A stretch of DNA of 27,189 nt from positions 1-27,189 of IMG/VR virus record IMGVR_UViG_3300032273_000073; one strand, given 5' to 3'. The notes beneath the pieces are model-generated. The model had not been told where the DNA came from. It saw only the letters and a program-made list of their open reading frames with translations, and searched no databases. Below, in pieces: positions 6,987 through 13,528 of the stretch (the first letter of the stretch is position 1; every line of letters begins with the position of its first letter). Origin of the DNA: a virus. The translations under genes and the position numbers were made by a program.

Positions 6987-8303
6987 TTACTCCTGGAAGT
7001 TTTCTTTAACTTCATCCCAAGAATACTCTTGACCATCTCTAATTAGTGTTATATCCTCTTTACCTATTGCATATCTCTTTACTTCTACATCTACATACTT
7101 TGGATCAAATTCCATTAGGTATGCTGTTCTATCTATCTGATCGCAACTCATAAGAGTACTTCCACTTCCTCCAAACCAATCTACAACTAGATCTCCTGGC
7201 TTAGTATTATTTAAAATTAATCTAGCTAATAGCTTAAGAGGTTTCATTGTAGGATGCACATCATTTCTTATTGGTTTATCCTCTCTAATAACTGTTGAGT
7301 GTTGCTCTAATAGCTTTGTCATTTCTACAATGTGTTCTCTTAGTTCTTTTTTACCCATGCTATTAAGAGTTCCAGGTAGTTCTAGTACTGTATCTTGTGT
7401 GTAATCTTTAATAAAATAATGTGCTGCTCCTTCTTTCCATCCATAGAGTATTGGCTCATGTCTCCAATTGTAATCTTGTCTTGATAGATTGAAACCATTC
7501 TTAACCCATATGAGACATTGAGATATCTTTAGGTTAGCTTCTTTTAATGCTCCTCTAAATGCTTCTGTCTCTATGTCAGCATGGAATATATAATATGCTC
7601 CTCCTGGTTCCAGGTACTTATGCATATTCTTATAAAATCCCAATAGGAAGCTATAGAAATCTGTTGAACTCATATTGTCATTGATTATCTTCTTTCCATC
7701 ATCTGATTCATAATTTATGTTATATGGGGGATCAGTTATACATAGCCTAGCTTTATGACCATCCATTAATCTCTTAGCATCTTCCTTTGATGTAGAATCT
7801 CCACAAAGAACTTTATGTCTTCCTAATAGCCATAGATCACCTTGCTTTGAAAAAGGTTCTTTCTGTTCTTCTACTTCTGGTGCATCTATCTCTTCTATGT
7901 TTTCACTACTTTCTAGTTCCTCTTCAATCAACTTTTGTACTTCTTCAGTATCAAATCCAGTTAAATATGATTTATGTCCTAACGACTCTAGTTCTTCATA
8001 TAGTTTTTCAAAATCCCATTCACCTAGTTCAGCTGCTCTAGATTCTCCTATTCTAATTACCTGTATATCTTCTTCAGATAAATTTTCTATCTGGTAACAT
8101 TTAACTTCTTGAATCCCTAATTCTTTTAGTGCTATATATCTAGCAGGCTCTCCTACAATGGTATTATTGATATCAATAACCAGTGGAATATACTGACTAT
8201 AGTTCTTGATGAGGTTCTTATATAGTTCTACCTGTGCATCTGTATATACTCTTGAGCTATTAGCTAGTTTTAATTCTGATATATTTATAATGATTTGGTT
8301 CAT
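6987..8303 (-). CDS. ParB-like domain fused to beta-class DNA methyltransferase
   Basis: From the ATG at 8303, preceded by GGAGGAGGG, the product is 438 residues; an upstream in-frame ATG at 8345 lacks such a site. Residues 1-115 form a ParB/Srx-like domain (VYTDAQVELYKNLI, IVGEPARYIALKELG at 51-63). A methyltransferase domain follows with catalytic DPPY at 191-194 and the AdoMet-binding WFGGSGSTL at about 376-384; the order IV-TRD-I defines the beta class, modifying N6-adenine or N4-cytosine. Such fusions are common in phages and thought to protect phage DNA from host restriction or mark it for packaging. No cognate endonuclease is adjacent. The RLE/R motif of true ParB CTPases is replaced (GEPARY), so the domain is probably not a partition protein. 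Confidence 0.9.
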   Translation of the reverse strand: MNQIIINISELKLANSSRVYTDAQVELYKNLIKNYSQYIPLVIDINNTIVGEPARYIALKELGIQEVKCYQIENLSEEDIQVIRIGESRAAELGEWDFEKLYEELESLGHKSYLTGFDTEEVQKLIEEELESSENIEEIDAPEVEEQKEPFSKQGDLWLLGRHKVLCGDSTSKEDAKRLMDGHKARLCITDPPYNINYESDDGKKIINDNMSSTDFYSFLLGFYKNMHKYLEPGGAYYIFHADIETEAFRGALKEANLKISQCLIWVKNGFNLSRQDYNWRHEPILYGWKEGAAHYFIKDYTQDTVLELPGTLNSMGKKELREHIVEMTKLLEQHSTVIREDKPIRNDVHPTMKPLKLLARLILNNTKPGDLVVDWFGGSGSTLMSCDQIDRTAYLMEFDPKYVDVEVKRYAIGKEDITLIRDGQEYSWDEVKENFQE

Positions 8304-8433
8304 ATTCCCTCCTCCATTTTCGTAAAATGTCGTTACTGATCTCATCTAAATCTTTTGAATATTAAATCCTCTTTAAGGACTTAGATACTTTCTACTTATT
8401 ACTACGCGAGGCAAACGTCTGTAGATACTATTT

Positions 8434-9570
8434 TTATTGACATGTTACTTTTTTTTCTTCCAAAAACCCGACATGTTTATGGCGTTTTTTAATAAAATCA
8501 AAGGTTAAATGCTTTTTGTAGTCACATTTAACTTCACACTCAATTAAGAGTAATTTATTTATAAATAATGATAATCTTTCAATGTTTCCAAAGCTTTCAC
8601 GGTATGGTGAACTTCTTATTTGGCTTTCTAATAATGCTATTTTCACTGTGCTCCTATATCTTTCTATCTGTCTTGTTGATTTATCACTATTTCTAGTTAT
8701 TATTGAATTTATAATTTTCTCATCGTAGATCCATTCTTCAAAGTCTCTCACCAGGTTAGATAGTTCTCTTGATTCAAAATTAGAAAATTTCTTTTTTAAA
8801 ATCTCATCGTTCCTGGATAACTCATTTACTATTAATTTAAATAATTTCTCTCCAATATGTTTTTTTACTGAATTTGAGATATCCCTTATAGTGAGATCAT
8901 TGACACTATTTGTCTGACACACTCTTTTAATTATAGATTGGGTTATCTTATGCTCTAATTTGATCAATGCACCTTTTTGCTTCTCTATGTTCTTCTTATT
9001 ATGTTCATGTGCTTTTGAGTATAGCTTCAGCTGCCATCCAGTCATGATCTTGAATATAAAACCTGTAGAATAGAATCTATCCATAGTTGTTCTGTAATTT
9101 AAATAGACCAGGCTATCTTTACTATCGTATTCCCTAGCTAAGGCCCTATAAAAGATCATAATTAAATTATTAAACTTATAGAATGAGCCTATATACTCCT
9201 GGATAGCTAGTTCAAAATAATCATAAAATAAATCATGAATAGTGATCTTATTGTCTAGGGATATTTCCTTTACTAAATTTAAGATCTTATCATCAACAAT
9301 TTTCTTTTCTATTTCTGATGTTAATGGGTATAGGTTAGTGGTAGCGTTACTTCTAGGATAGGAAAAATCTATTTTTATGGTAGATGTTTTATTTAAATGA
9401 CCTATAACCTTAATTTCGTTTATGTTTTCTTTTCCTATGGAGTAGTTTTGTGTATCTCCTAATATTTTTCTACCTAGGATATGACGGTACTTTTTTCGTA
9501 TTCCTATGTCTATTAACTCAATATGAGCATCGACTAATACCCATATAGAAGCTCTGTCTAGCCCTATCAT
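8434..9570 (-). CDS. Putative replication initiator resembling CRI/gpII-type rolling-circle proteins
   Basis: A 378-residue protein starting at an ATG preceded by AAGGAGGGG. The central segment (MTGWQLKLYSKAHEHNKK, then GALIKLEHKI) looks like the 'LKLYNKxxE...LRxE' core of filamentous-phage and plasmid rolling-circle initiators (Phage_CRI / Rep families). I do not see a clear HUH metal-binding motif in the N-terminal region, so catalytic competence is uncertain. An inverted repeat lies 33 bases upstream, as an origin or operator might. A phage with an O-like replication protein elsewhere would not need a second initiator, so this could be an acquired satellite or plasmid gene. A DNA-binding protein with another role is also possible. 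Confidence 0.42.
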   Translation of the reverse strand: MIGLDRASIWVLVDAHIELIDIGIRKKYRHILGRKILGDTQNYSIGKENINEIKVIGHLNKTSTIKIDFSYPRSNATTNLYPLTSEIEKKIVDDKILNLVKEISLDNKITIHDLFYDYFELAIQEYIGSFYKFNNLIMIFYRALAREYDSKDSLVYLNYRTTMDRFYSTGFIFKIMTGWQLKLYSKAHEHNKKNIEKQKGALIKLEHKITQSIIKRVCQTNSVNDLTIRDISNSVKKHIGEKLFKLIVNELSRNDEILKKKFSNFESRELSNLVRDFEEWIYDEKIINSIITRNSDKSTRQIERYRSTVKIALLESQIRSSPYRESFGNIERLSLFINKLLLIECEVKCDYKKHLTFDFIKKRHKHVGFLEEKKVTCQ

Positions 9571-9602
9571 ATCCCCTCCTTTTTAACTTTATGTATTCAT
9601 AG

Positions 9603-9653
9603 AGATATTGCAATAGTGATTTGTTTTAGGAGGTCCACCTCATTGCAATATCT
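9603..9653. repeat. 12-bp perfect inverted repeat upstream of Rep-like gene
   Basis: AGATATTGCAAT (9603-9614) and ATTGCAATATCT (9642-9653) are perfect inverted copies around a 27-base spacer that itself holds GAGGT/ACCTC arms, so the whole element could form a cruciform. It is not followed by a T-run on either strand, so it is not a typical terminator. Confidence 0.7.
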
Positions 9654-9668
9654 TTAAAAATACATAAC

Positions 9669-9920
9669 TTAATTTTTCTTTGCTTTTTCGGCAAATTTTA
9701 CAGATAGTTCCTGAGTTTCAAATCTAATATAATCATCTTTAGTTATTTTAGCTTTAGCATAGGTCGGCATTTTATCCCAATTAAAATTTATGAGTTTTCT
9801 TAGTTGTTCTCTTTCTGTTTTATTCATAGCTAACCATCCAATTTTGGCAAGATCCTTTCTTTTATCTTCCAAGGTTTTCATTTGATTTTGTCTTAATTCT
9901 CTTTGCTTTTTCCAATTCAT
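9669..9920 (-). CDS. Small charged phage protein, unknown function
   Basis: 83 residues, Lys/Arg/Glu-rich and predicted mostly helical (MNWKKQRELRQNQMKTLEDK ... FAEKAKKN), without signal peptide or membrane segment. A GGGAGGAAAG site precedes the ATG, so translation is likely. A small ATTGAG/CTCAAT hairpin (9940-9961) lies in its leader. It may share a transcript with the Rep-like gene below it, with the 12-bp inverted repeat between them. I do not recognise the family. Confidence 0.65.
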   Translation of the reverse strand: MNWKKQRELRQNQMKTLEDKRKDLAKIGWLAMNKTEREQLRKLINFNWDKMPTYAKAKITKDDYIRFETQELSVKFAEKAKKN

Positions 9921-9996
9921 CTTTCCTCCCTATCGGGTAATTGAGTTCCCACCATCTCAATATTTAAATAGTTTCCCTTTGATTGACTATTCCCCT

Positions 9997-10037
9997 AAAA
10001 AAAATAAAAGCCCTGAACAGCATTTCTACTGTCCAGG
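9997..10037 (-). terminator. Rho-independent terminator after the Com-like gene
   Basis: On the minus strand CCTGGACAG-loop-CTGTTCAGG (one G-U pair) is followed by TTTTATTTTTTTT, 14 bases beyond the stop at 10051. Confidence 0.9.
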
Positions 10038-10050
10038 ACTTCATGAGTCT

Positions 10051-10242
10051 CTAAATTACATTCTTTTTTATATAACCGCTTCTTATTTCTCCACAAGAAA
10101 CACATTTAAAAGTATATTTTGTTGATGTTATTGTAGCTTCTACATCACCATCAATTGATAATTCACCATTTTTTATAATTCCCATCATACGATTACATTT
10201 TTTACACCTTATTTTTTTTCCTTCATTCTTTAATTTAGACAT
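10051..10242 (-). CDS. Com-like zinc-finger protein
   Basis: A 63-residue protein from the ATG at 10242, which follows AGGAGGTAG; a frame-extending ATG at 10260 lacks such a site. IRCKKCNRMMGII and FKCVSCGEIRSGY are two CxxC knuckles separated by ~28 residues, the layout of Com-family zinc-binding proteins. In phage Mu, Com binds mom mRNA and switches on translation of a DNA-modification gene. Here the nearest modification gene is the ParB-methyltransferase, two genes downstream, so a link is possible but unproven. It ends at a strong terminator. Confidence 0.62.
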   Translation of the reverse strand: MSKLKNEGKKIRCKKCNRMMGIIKNGELSIDGDVEATITSTKYTFKCVSCGEIRSGYIKKNVI

Positions 10243-10277
10243 TCTACCTCCTAAATTCAATATTAAATGCTTATTAA

Positions 10278-10448
10278 CTACATACCGTTTAATATTTCTT
10301 TAATTTCAGATAGTGTTTTTAAACTTCCTCTATTAATAGCTTTTCTTAATCCCCAGGCTGATTTAAATTTCGAAAGGGTAACAAGTGTAGTAAAAGTGAC
10401 ATCTTTATCAATTAATTGTTTTTTAATTTTCTTCATATGTTCGCTCAT
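10278..10448 (-). CDS. Small protein, unknown function (56 aa)
   Basis: A short gene with a start at 10448 (GAGGTGAAATT ahead of the ATG) encoding MSEHMKKIKKQLIDKDVTFT ... LSEIKEILNGM. The N-terminal half is basic; SKFKSAWGLRKAINRGSLKTLSEIKEIL looks like a helix-turn-helix or helical DNA-binding segment. A matching promoter lies just upstream, and the Com-like gene follows 35 bases downstream, so these two probably form an operon. A plus-strand frame over the same stretch has no convincing start site. Confidence 0.62.
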   Translation of the reverse strand: MSEHMKKIKKQLIDKDVTFTTLVTLSKFKSAWGLRKAINRGSLKTLSEIKEILNGM

Positions 10449-10466
10449 AATTTCACCTCATAAATT

Positions 10467-10495
10467 ATATTACACTAAAAAAAGCTAATTAGCAA
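10467..10495 (-). promoter_or_regulatory. Promoter for the small-gene/Com operon, with palindromic operator
   Basis: TTGCTA (10495-10490), 17 bases, TAATAT (10472-10467) on the minus strand. The -35 box overlaps the perfect palindrome GCTAATTAGC (10484-10493), whose half-site recurs around the CI gene. Confidence 0.5.
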
Positions 10496-10521
10496 TAATT
10501 AATTTTAAATTATTTTAAAAT

Positions 10522-10555
10522 AAAAAAAACTTGGATATCTCACCAAGTTTTTTTT
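10522..10555. terminator. Strong bidirectional terminator ending the lysogenic/defence operon
   Basis: AAAAAAAACTTGG and CCAAGTTTTTTTT form a 13-base-pair stem with an 8-base loop, 12 bases after the stop at 10567. The symmetrical A and T runs let it work in both directions, insulating the defence operon from the promoter at 10495. Confidence 0.9.
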
Positions 10556-10566
10556 AATTACTTTTA

Positions 10567-10833
10567 TTATTTGTTTTGAGCATAAAATCCAATAGCTTTA
10601 TTTTTCATATCTTCAAGATTTTTAAACTTAGTATAGGCTTTAATTAAATTTTCTAAATGCTTTTCTTGCGTCATTCCTTTGCCAAGTTTAACATTAGCTT
10701 TTTCTTCAAACTCCTCCATTGATCTAAGAGTTGAATATTCTTTAAAAAATTTTTCTGAAAGTAGTTCCTCTGTTGAAATTTCACCATTGTCTAAAGCCTT
10801 CATAACAGTTTTTATAGCTAGTTTATCTACCAT
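10567..10833 (-). CDS. Small helical protein at the end of the defence operon, unknown
   Basis: 88 residues, predicted helical and charged (AIKTVMKALDNGEISTEELLSEKFF ... KNLEDMKNKAIGFYAQNK). GGAGGGG precedes the ATG. It lies 27 bases after the DUF5655 nuclease gene and before the operon terminator. It has no membrane segment. It could be an accessory or immunity partner of the upstream nuclease, but nothing in the sequence proves it. Confidence 0.65.
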   Translation of the reverse strand: MVDKLAIKTVMKALDNGEISTEELLSEKFFKEYSTLRSMEEFEEKANVKLGKGMTQEKHLENLIKAYTKFKNLEDMKNKAIGFYAQNK

Positions 10834-10860
10834 TGATACCCCTCCATATTTTGTAAATAA

Positions 10861-11766
10861 TTATCCTCCTACATTTTCAAAAGAAATTTTGATTAATTCC
10901 TTTGCTATCTCTAAATCTTTTTCTTTGGTTATATAAAATTGAAAATTTCCAGTCCCAAAATGACCTATATTTGTTACATCTCTTCCAACATCTTTCCATT
11001 TTTTTAACTCACTAGAAGTTAATTTTAAATTTATTATTATTCTTTCTTTTTGACATTCTAGACTTGTAAAATTTTTAGCTATTTTATATGCAACATAACG
11101 CTTCCTTGGAACTTCTTCCACTTCATCACTTAGATTAATAGTATAGTCCCTAATATCATAAAAAGCTTCTTTTAAACTATCACTTTTTAATATATTAGCG
11201 ATTCTTTCATATGTTCTAACAGGAGCTTCATTTTCTTTTTCATCTACATGAATTGTCTTATCTTTACATTTATTATTTTCTTTATTAATAAATATCTCCT
11301 CAAGATTAAACATTCCGTTTTCAAAGTTTTTATATTTCCAGAGTTCTATTGATTTATTCATAACTTTTACAGCATGAAGATCATATTTTTTATATCCTGG
11401 GGCAATACAAATAACTCTTATATTACTCCAATCAATATCAATGTATCCAAGCTGTTTGTTAACAGCCATTTGAAAATCTCCTTTATGGTCTTCTAACCAA
11501 GAAAGATAATATAGTGATTGATTAAGAAGGCTTGAAGATTCTTCTTTTTTATACTCAATTATCACAGGATTATTATCTTCAGATATAGCTATAGTATCTA
11601 TCCTTCCAGAATGAATGCTACCAGTATAAAACTCTGAAGCTACAAATTTACAATTAAATATTTCTTCTAAATTATTTTCAACTAATTGTTGAAGTTCTCT
11701 TTCTAGTGGAAAATTCTTTTGTTTTACTACATTAAGAACTCCATTTTCTTTATTGAATAATGGCAT
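10861..11766 (-). CDS. PD-(D/E)XK nuclease-like protein with C-terminal DUF5655 domain
   Basis: A 301-residue protein. The N-terminal half has a restriction-endonuclease-like core: GRIDTIAI (Asp57) followed by VIIEYK (Glu71, Lys73), after a helix with ERELQQLVENNLEEIF. The C-terminal ~100 residues (RKRYVAYKIAKNFTSLE, RDVTNIGHFGTGNFQFYI) match DUF5655. Such proteins are found across bacteria and usually lie near mobile or defence genes; DNA cleavage is inferred from the motif. AAAGGAGG precedes the ATG. The gene follows dinD by 26 bases and precedes the small helical gene, in the same run as the type III restriction genes. Whether it acts on phage DNA or in repair is unknown. Confidence 0.8.
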   Translation of the reverse strand: MPLFNKENGVLNVVKQKNFPLERELQQLVENNLEEIFNCKFVASEFYTGSIHSGRIDTIAISEDNNPVIIEYKKEESSSLLNQSLYYLSWLEDHKGDFQMAVNKQLGYIDIDWSNIRVICIAPGYKKYDLHAVKVMNKSIELWKYKNFENGMFNLEEIFINKENNKCKDKTIHVDEKENEAPVRTYERIANILKSDSLKEAFYDIRDYTINLSDEVEEVPRKRYVAYKIAKNFTSLECQKERIIINLKLTSSELKKWKDVGRDVTNIGHFGTGNFQFYITKEKDLEIAKELIKISFENVGG

Positions 11767-11792
11767 AAAACCTCCTTTTCAATATATATCAC

Positions 11793-12614
11793 TTAATTAA
11801 TTTTTTCTTCTTTTTCTAGTTTTTTTATACTCTTTTCTGGTGTTTCTAGTTCTTCTGGCATTGTTCCACCTAATTCTTCTATTGTCTCCCTCACTTTTTT
11901 ACCGACTTCAAAGTGAGCGTTATTTGCATTTTTTTTACCTTTGATTTCATCCCTTTTTAATTTTTCTTCTGTCTGTGTTGCTCTAAATAGATTAGCGGCT
12001 AATTCAGTACTTCCCATATGGTCTAATATTTGTTCACTTTTTTTTAAATTCTTTTTTTCTTTTATATCTTTTGCAGTTAATCCACCATATAGACCTCTAT
12101 ATCCGTGATTTTGAAAAATTGCATATTCTTTTGATGTTTCAACACCTGCATTTTTAGCTGCTTCTACCAAGGTTTTATTATGTTCTTTAAGCTCTGTTCT
12201 TATCCCTAGTCTTTTTTTATCTTCATCTAATTGCTCAAATTGTTCTGTTAATTCTTGTTTTCTAGTTTGAGTAGCAAAATATGTTTGACCTAATGCAATA
12301 ACTTCTTTTTTAGGATTTCCATTTTGTACAATTAAATAGCAAGCGTACCTAGATAGGACATAATCTTTAACTTCTCGTCTAGACACCCCAGTTTCTACTA
12401 TTTTGTTGACTTCAACAAAATGGTCTAAAATAGGATTCCCACTATTTATACATGCCTCTTTTGCTTTTTCTATAATTTTTGTAAAATTTCTCCATTCTGA
12501 ATATTCCAAAAGTGTTTGTAACTCTCTAGCATTCCAAAATTCTTCTTCATACTCATTTATACGTTTTATTTCCTCGAAAATATTCGATCTATATCTTTGA
12601 ATGTCATTCATCAT
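11793..12614 (-). CDS. dinD: DNA-damage-inducible protein D (DinD)
   Basis: A 273-residue protein matching DinD from end to end: an N-terminal Bro-N-like segment (FWNARELQTLLEYSEWRNFTKIIEKA), YVLSRYACYLIVQNGNPKK, then the helical LGQTYFATQTRKQELTEQ, EYAIFQNHGYRGLYGG and a C-terminal region ending in THMGST-like and HFEVGKKVRETIEELGG segments. In Escherichia coli DinD is an SOS gene product that disassembles RecA filaments. Its presence beside restriction and nuclease genes suggests protection from, or response to, DNA breakage caused by defence. A second ATG one codon later is equally possible. It lies 113 bases after the TIR gene. Confidence 0.88.
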   Translation of the reverse strand: MMNDIQRYRSNIFEEIKRINEYEEEFWNARELQTLLEYSEWRNFTKIIEKAKEACINSGNPILDHFVEVNKIVETGVSRREVKDYVLSRYACYLIVQNGNPKKEVIALGQTYFATQTRKQELTEQFEQLDEDKKRLGIRTELKEHNKTLVEAAKNAGVETSKEYAIFQNHGYRGLYGGLTAKDIKEKKNLKKSEQILDHMGSTELAANLFRATQTEEKLKRDEIKGKKNANNAHFEVGKKVRETIEELGGTMPEELETPEKSIKKLEKEEKIN

Positions 12615-12634
12615 CTTTTACCTCACTTTATTTT

Positions 12635-12709
12635 TTATATTTTTATCCACCTTTCATCATCTAAAATTACTTTTACATTCCAAAATTTATTAAATTCATC
12701 ACTTGCTCC
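12635..12709 (-). pseudogene. Possible short gene remnant between TIR and dinD
   Basis: An open stretch of about 24 codons reads GASDEFNKFWNVKVILDDERW and ends in a stop at 12635. It has no ATG and is preceded by an in-frame stop. Its protein-like composition hints at the tail of a deleted gene, but chance is a fair alternative. Confidence 0.2.
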
Positions 12710-12727
12710 TATTTTTATTCATCAAAT

Positions 12728-13528
12728 TTAAAGGTTATTCATCTCTATCTCATATCCACAAGCTTTTAGTTCTTTACAAACTGCTTGTTGCCAATATCCA
12801 TTATTTAACGATGAATAGACCAATCCACTTATATCATTTGGTGTTTCAATCTCTCCTTTTACTAAGGCATGGACATTTTCACGTCCTAACTTTGCCATTA
12901 AATATCCATGTTCAAAAACAACGTTTTGACGTGCTCTATCTTTAGCTCTTGTGCTGTTCTTTTCATGATGCCCTCTTCCTTGATCACATGGAGTATATAA
13001 AACTATGCCATAATGGGCTTCTTTAGCATAATGTTCAATTTTTTCTATAATTGTCATCCCGGCACTAGCCTGCTCATGCAATATAATAGCCTCTAATCCA
13101 ATTTTTTCTAAAAATCTTGCTACTTCTAATTTAGTTTCATTATCTCTACCGTGGACAATAAAAACTTTAGTTTTCATCTCTTTATTTGAAGTGATTTTCT
13201 CCTTTTGTTTTTCAATTTTTTTTATAGGTATACTTTCTCCAAATTCAAGTAAATCTTGTATTTCAGTAAACTCATTTCTTAAAAATGTTCTTCTTTCAGC
13301 ATAAGTTGAAAACTCATTTTTAATAAAATCCCAAAATGTTTCTAAATTCCTATTTACTCTTACCCAACTTGGAATACTTTCTTTAAGATTTGAACTTCTC
13401 AAAAAATAATTTCTTAAATCCATGTATTCATCATTTGAAGCGGTTCCTCCTGTTGAAAAAGAAATTAATAATTTTATAAAATATTCAATTTTTTCATAAT
13501 CATTTTTTAAGTAATTTATAGTTTTCAC
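12728..13528 (-). CDS. TIR-like nucleotide-binding protein (CAP12/PycTIR-like domain)
   Basis: A 266-residue protein with an N-terminal ~110-residue helical region of unknown type and a C-terminal TIR-like domain (120-255): KVFIVHGRDNETKLEVARFLEKIGLEAIILHE, ASAGMTIIEKIE (Glu162 in the catalytic position), YGIVLYTPCDQG, RARQNVVFEHGYLMAKLGR and NDISGLVY. Domains of this type hydrolyse NAD+ or bind nucleotides in bacterial defence. It begins with GTG, overlapping the Res stop as TAGTG, with AGGAGGAG upstream, so it is translationally coupled to the restriction subunit. No cyclase or other second-messenger enzyme is in the window, so a sensing role through the N-terminal region is inferred. Confidence 0.85.
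   Translation of the reverse strand: MKTINYLKNDYEKIEYFIKLLISFSTGGTASNDEYMDLRNYFLRSSNLKESIPSWVRVNRNLETFWDFIKNEFSTYAERRTFLRNEFTEIQDLLEFGESIPIKKIEKQKEKITSNKEMKTKVFIVHGRDNETKLEVARFLEKIGLEAIILHEQASAGMTIIEKIEHYAKEAHYGIVLYTPCDQGRGHHEKNSTRAKDRARQNVVFEHGYLMAKLGRENVHALVKGEIETPNDISGLVYSSLNNGYWQQAVCKELKACGYEIEMNNL

Noticed and set aside
8304-8433. Possible tRNA or origin in the 130-base gap before the methyltransferase gene
   Set aside because: Only weak dyads are visible, with no cloverleaf, no T-loop sequence and no repeat series.
10267-10488. Plus-strand 73-codon frame over the small gene at 10278-10448
   Set aside because: No start site, whereas the minus-strand frame has a promoter, a GAGGTG site and sits in operon order.
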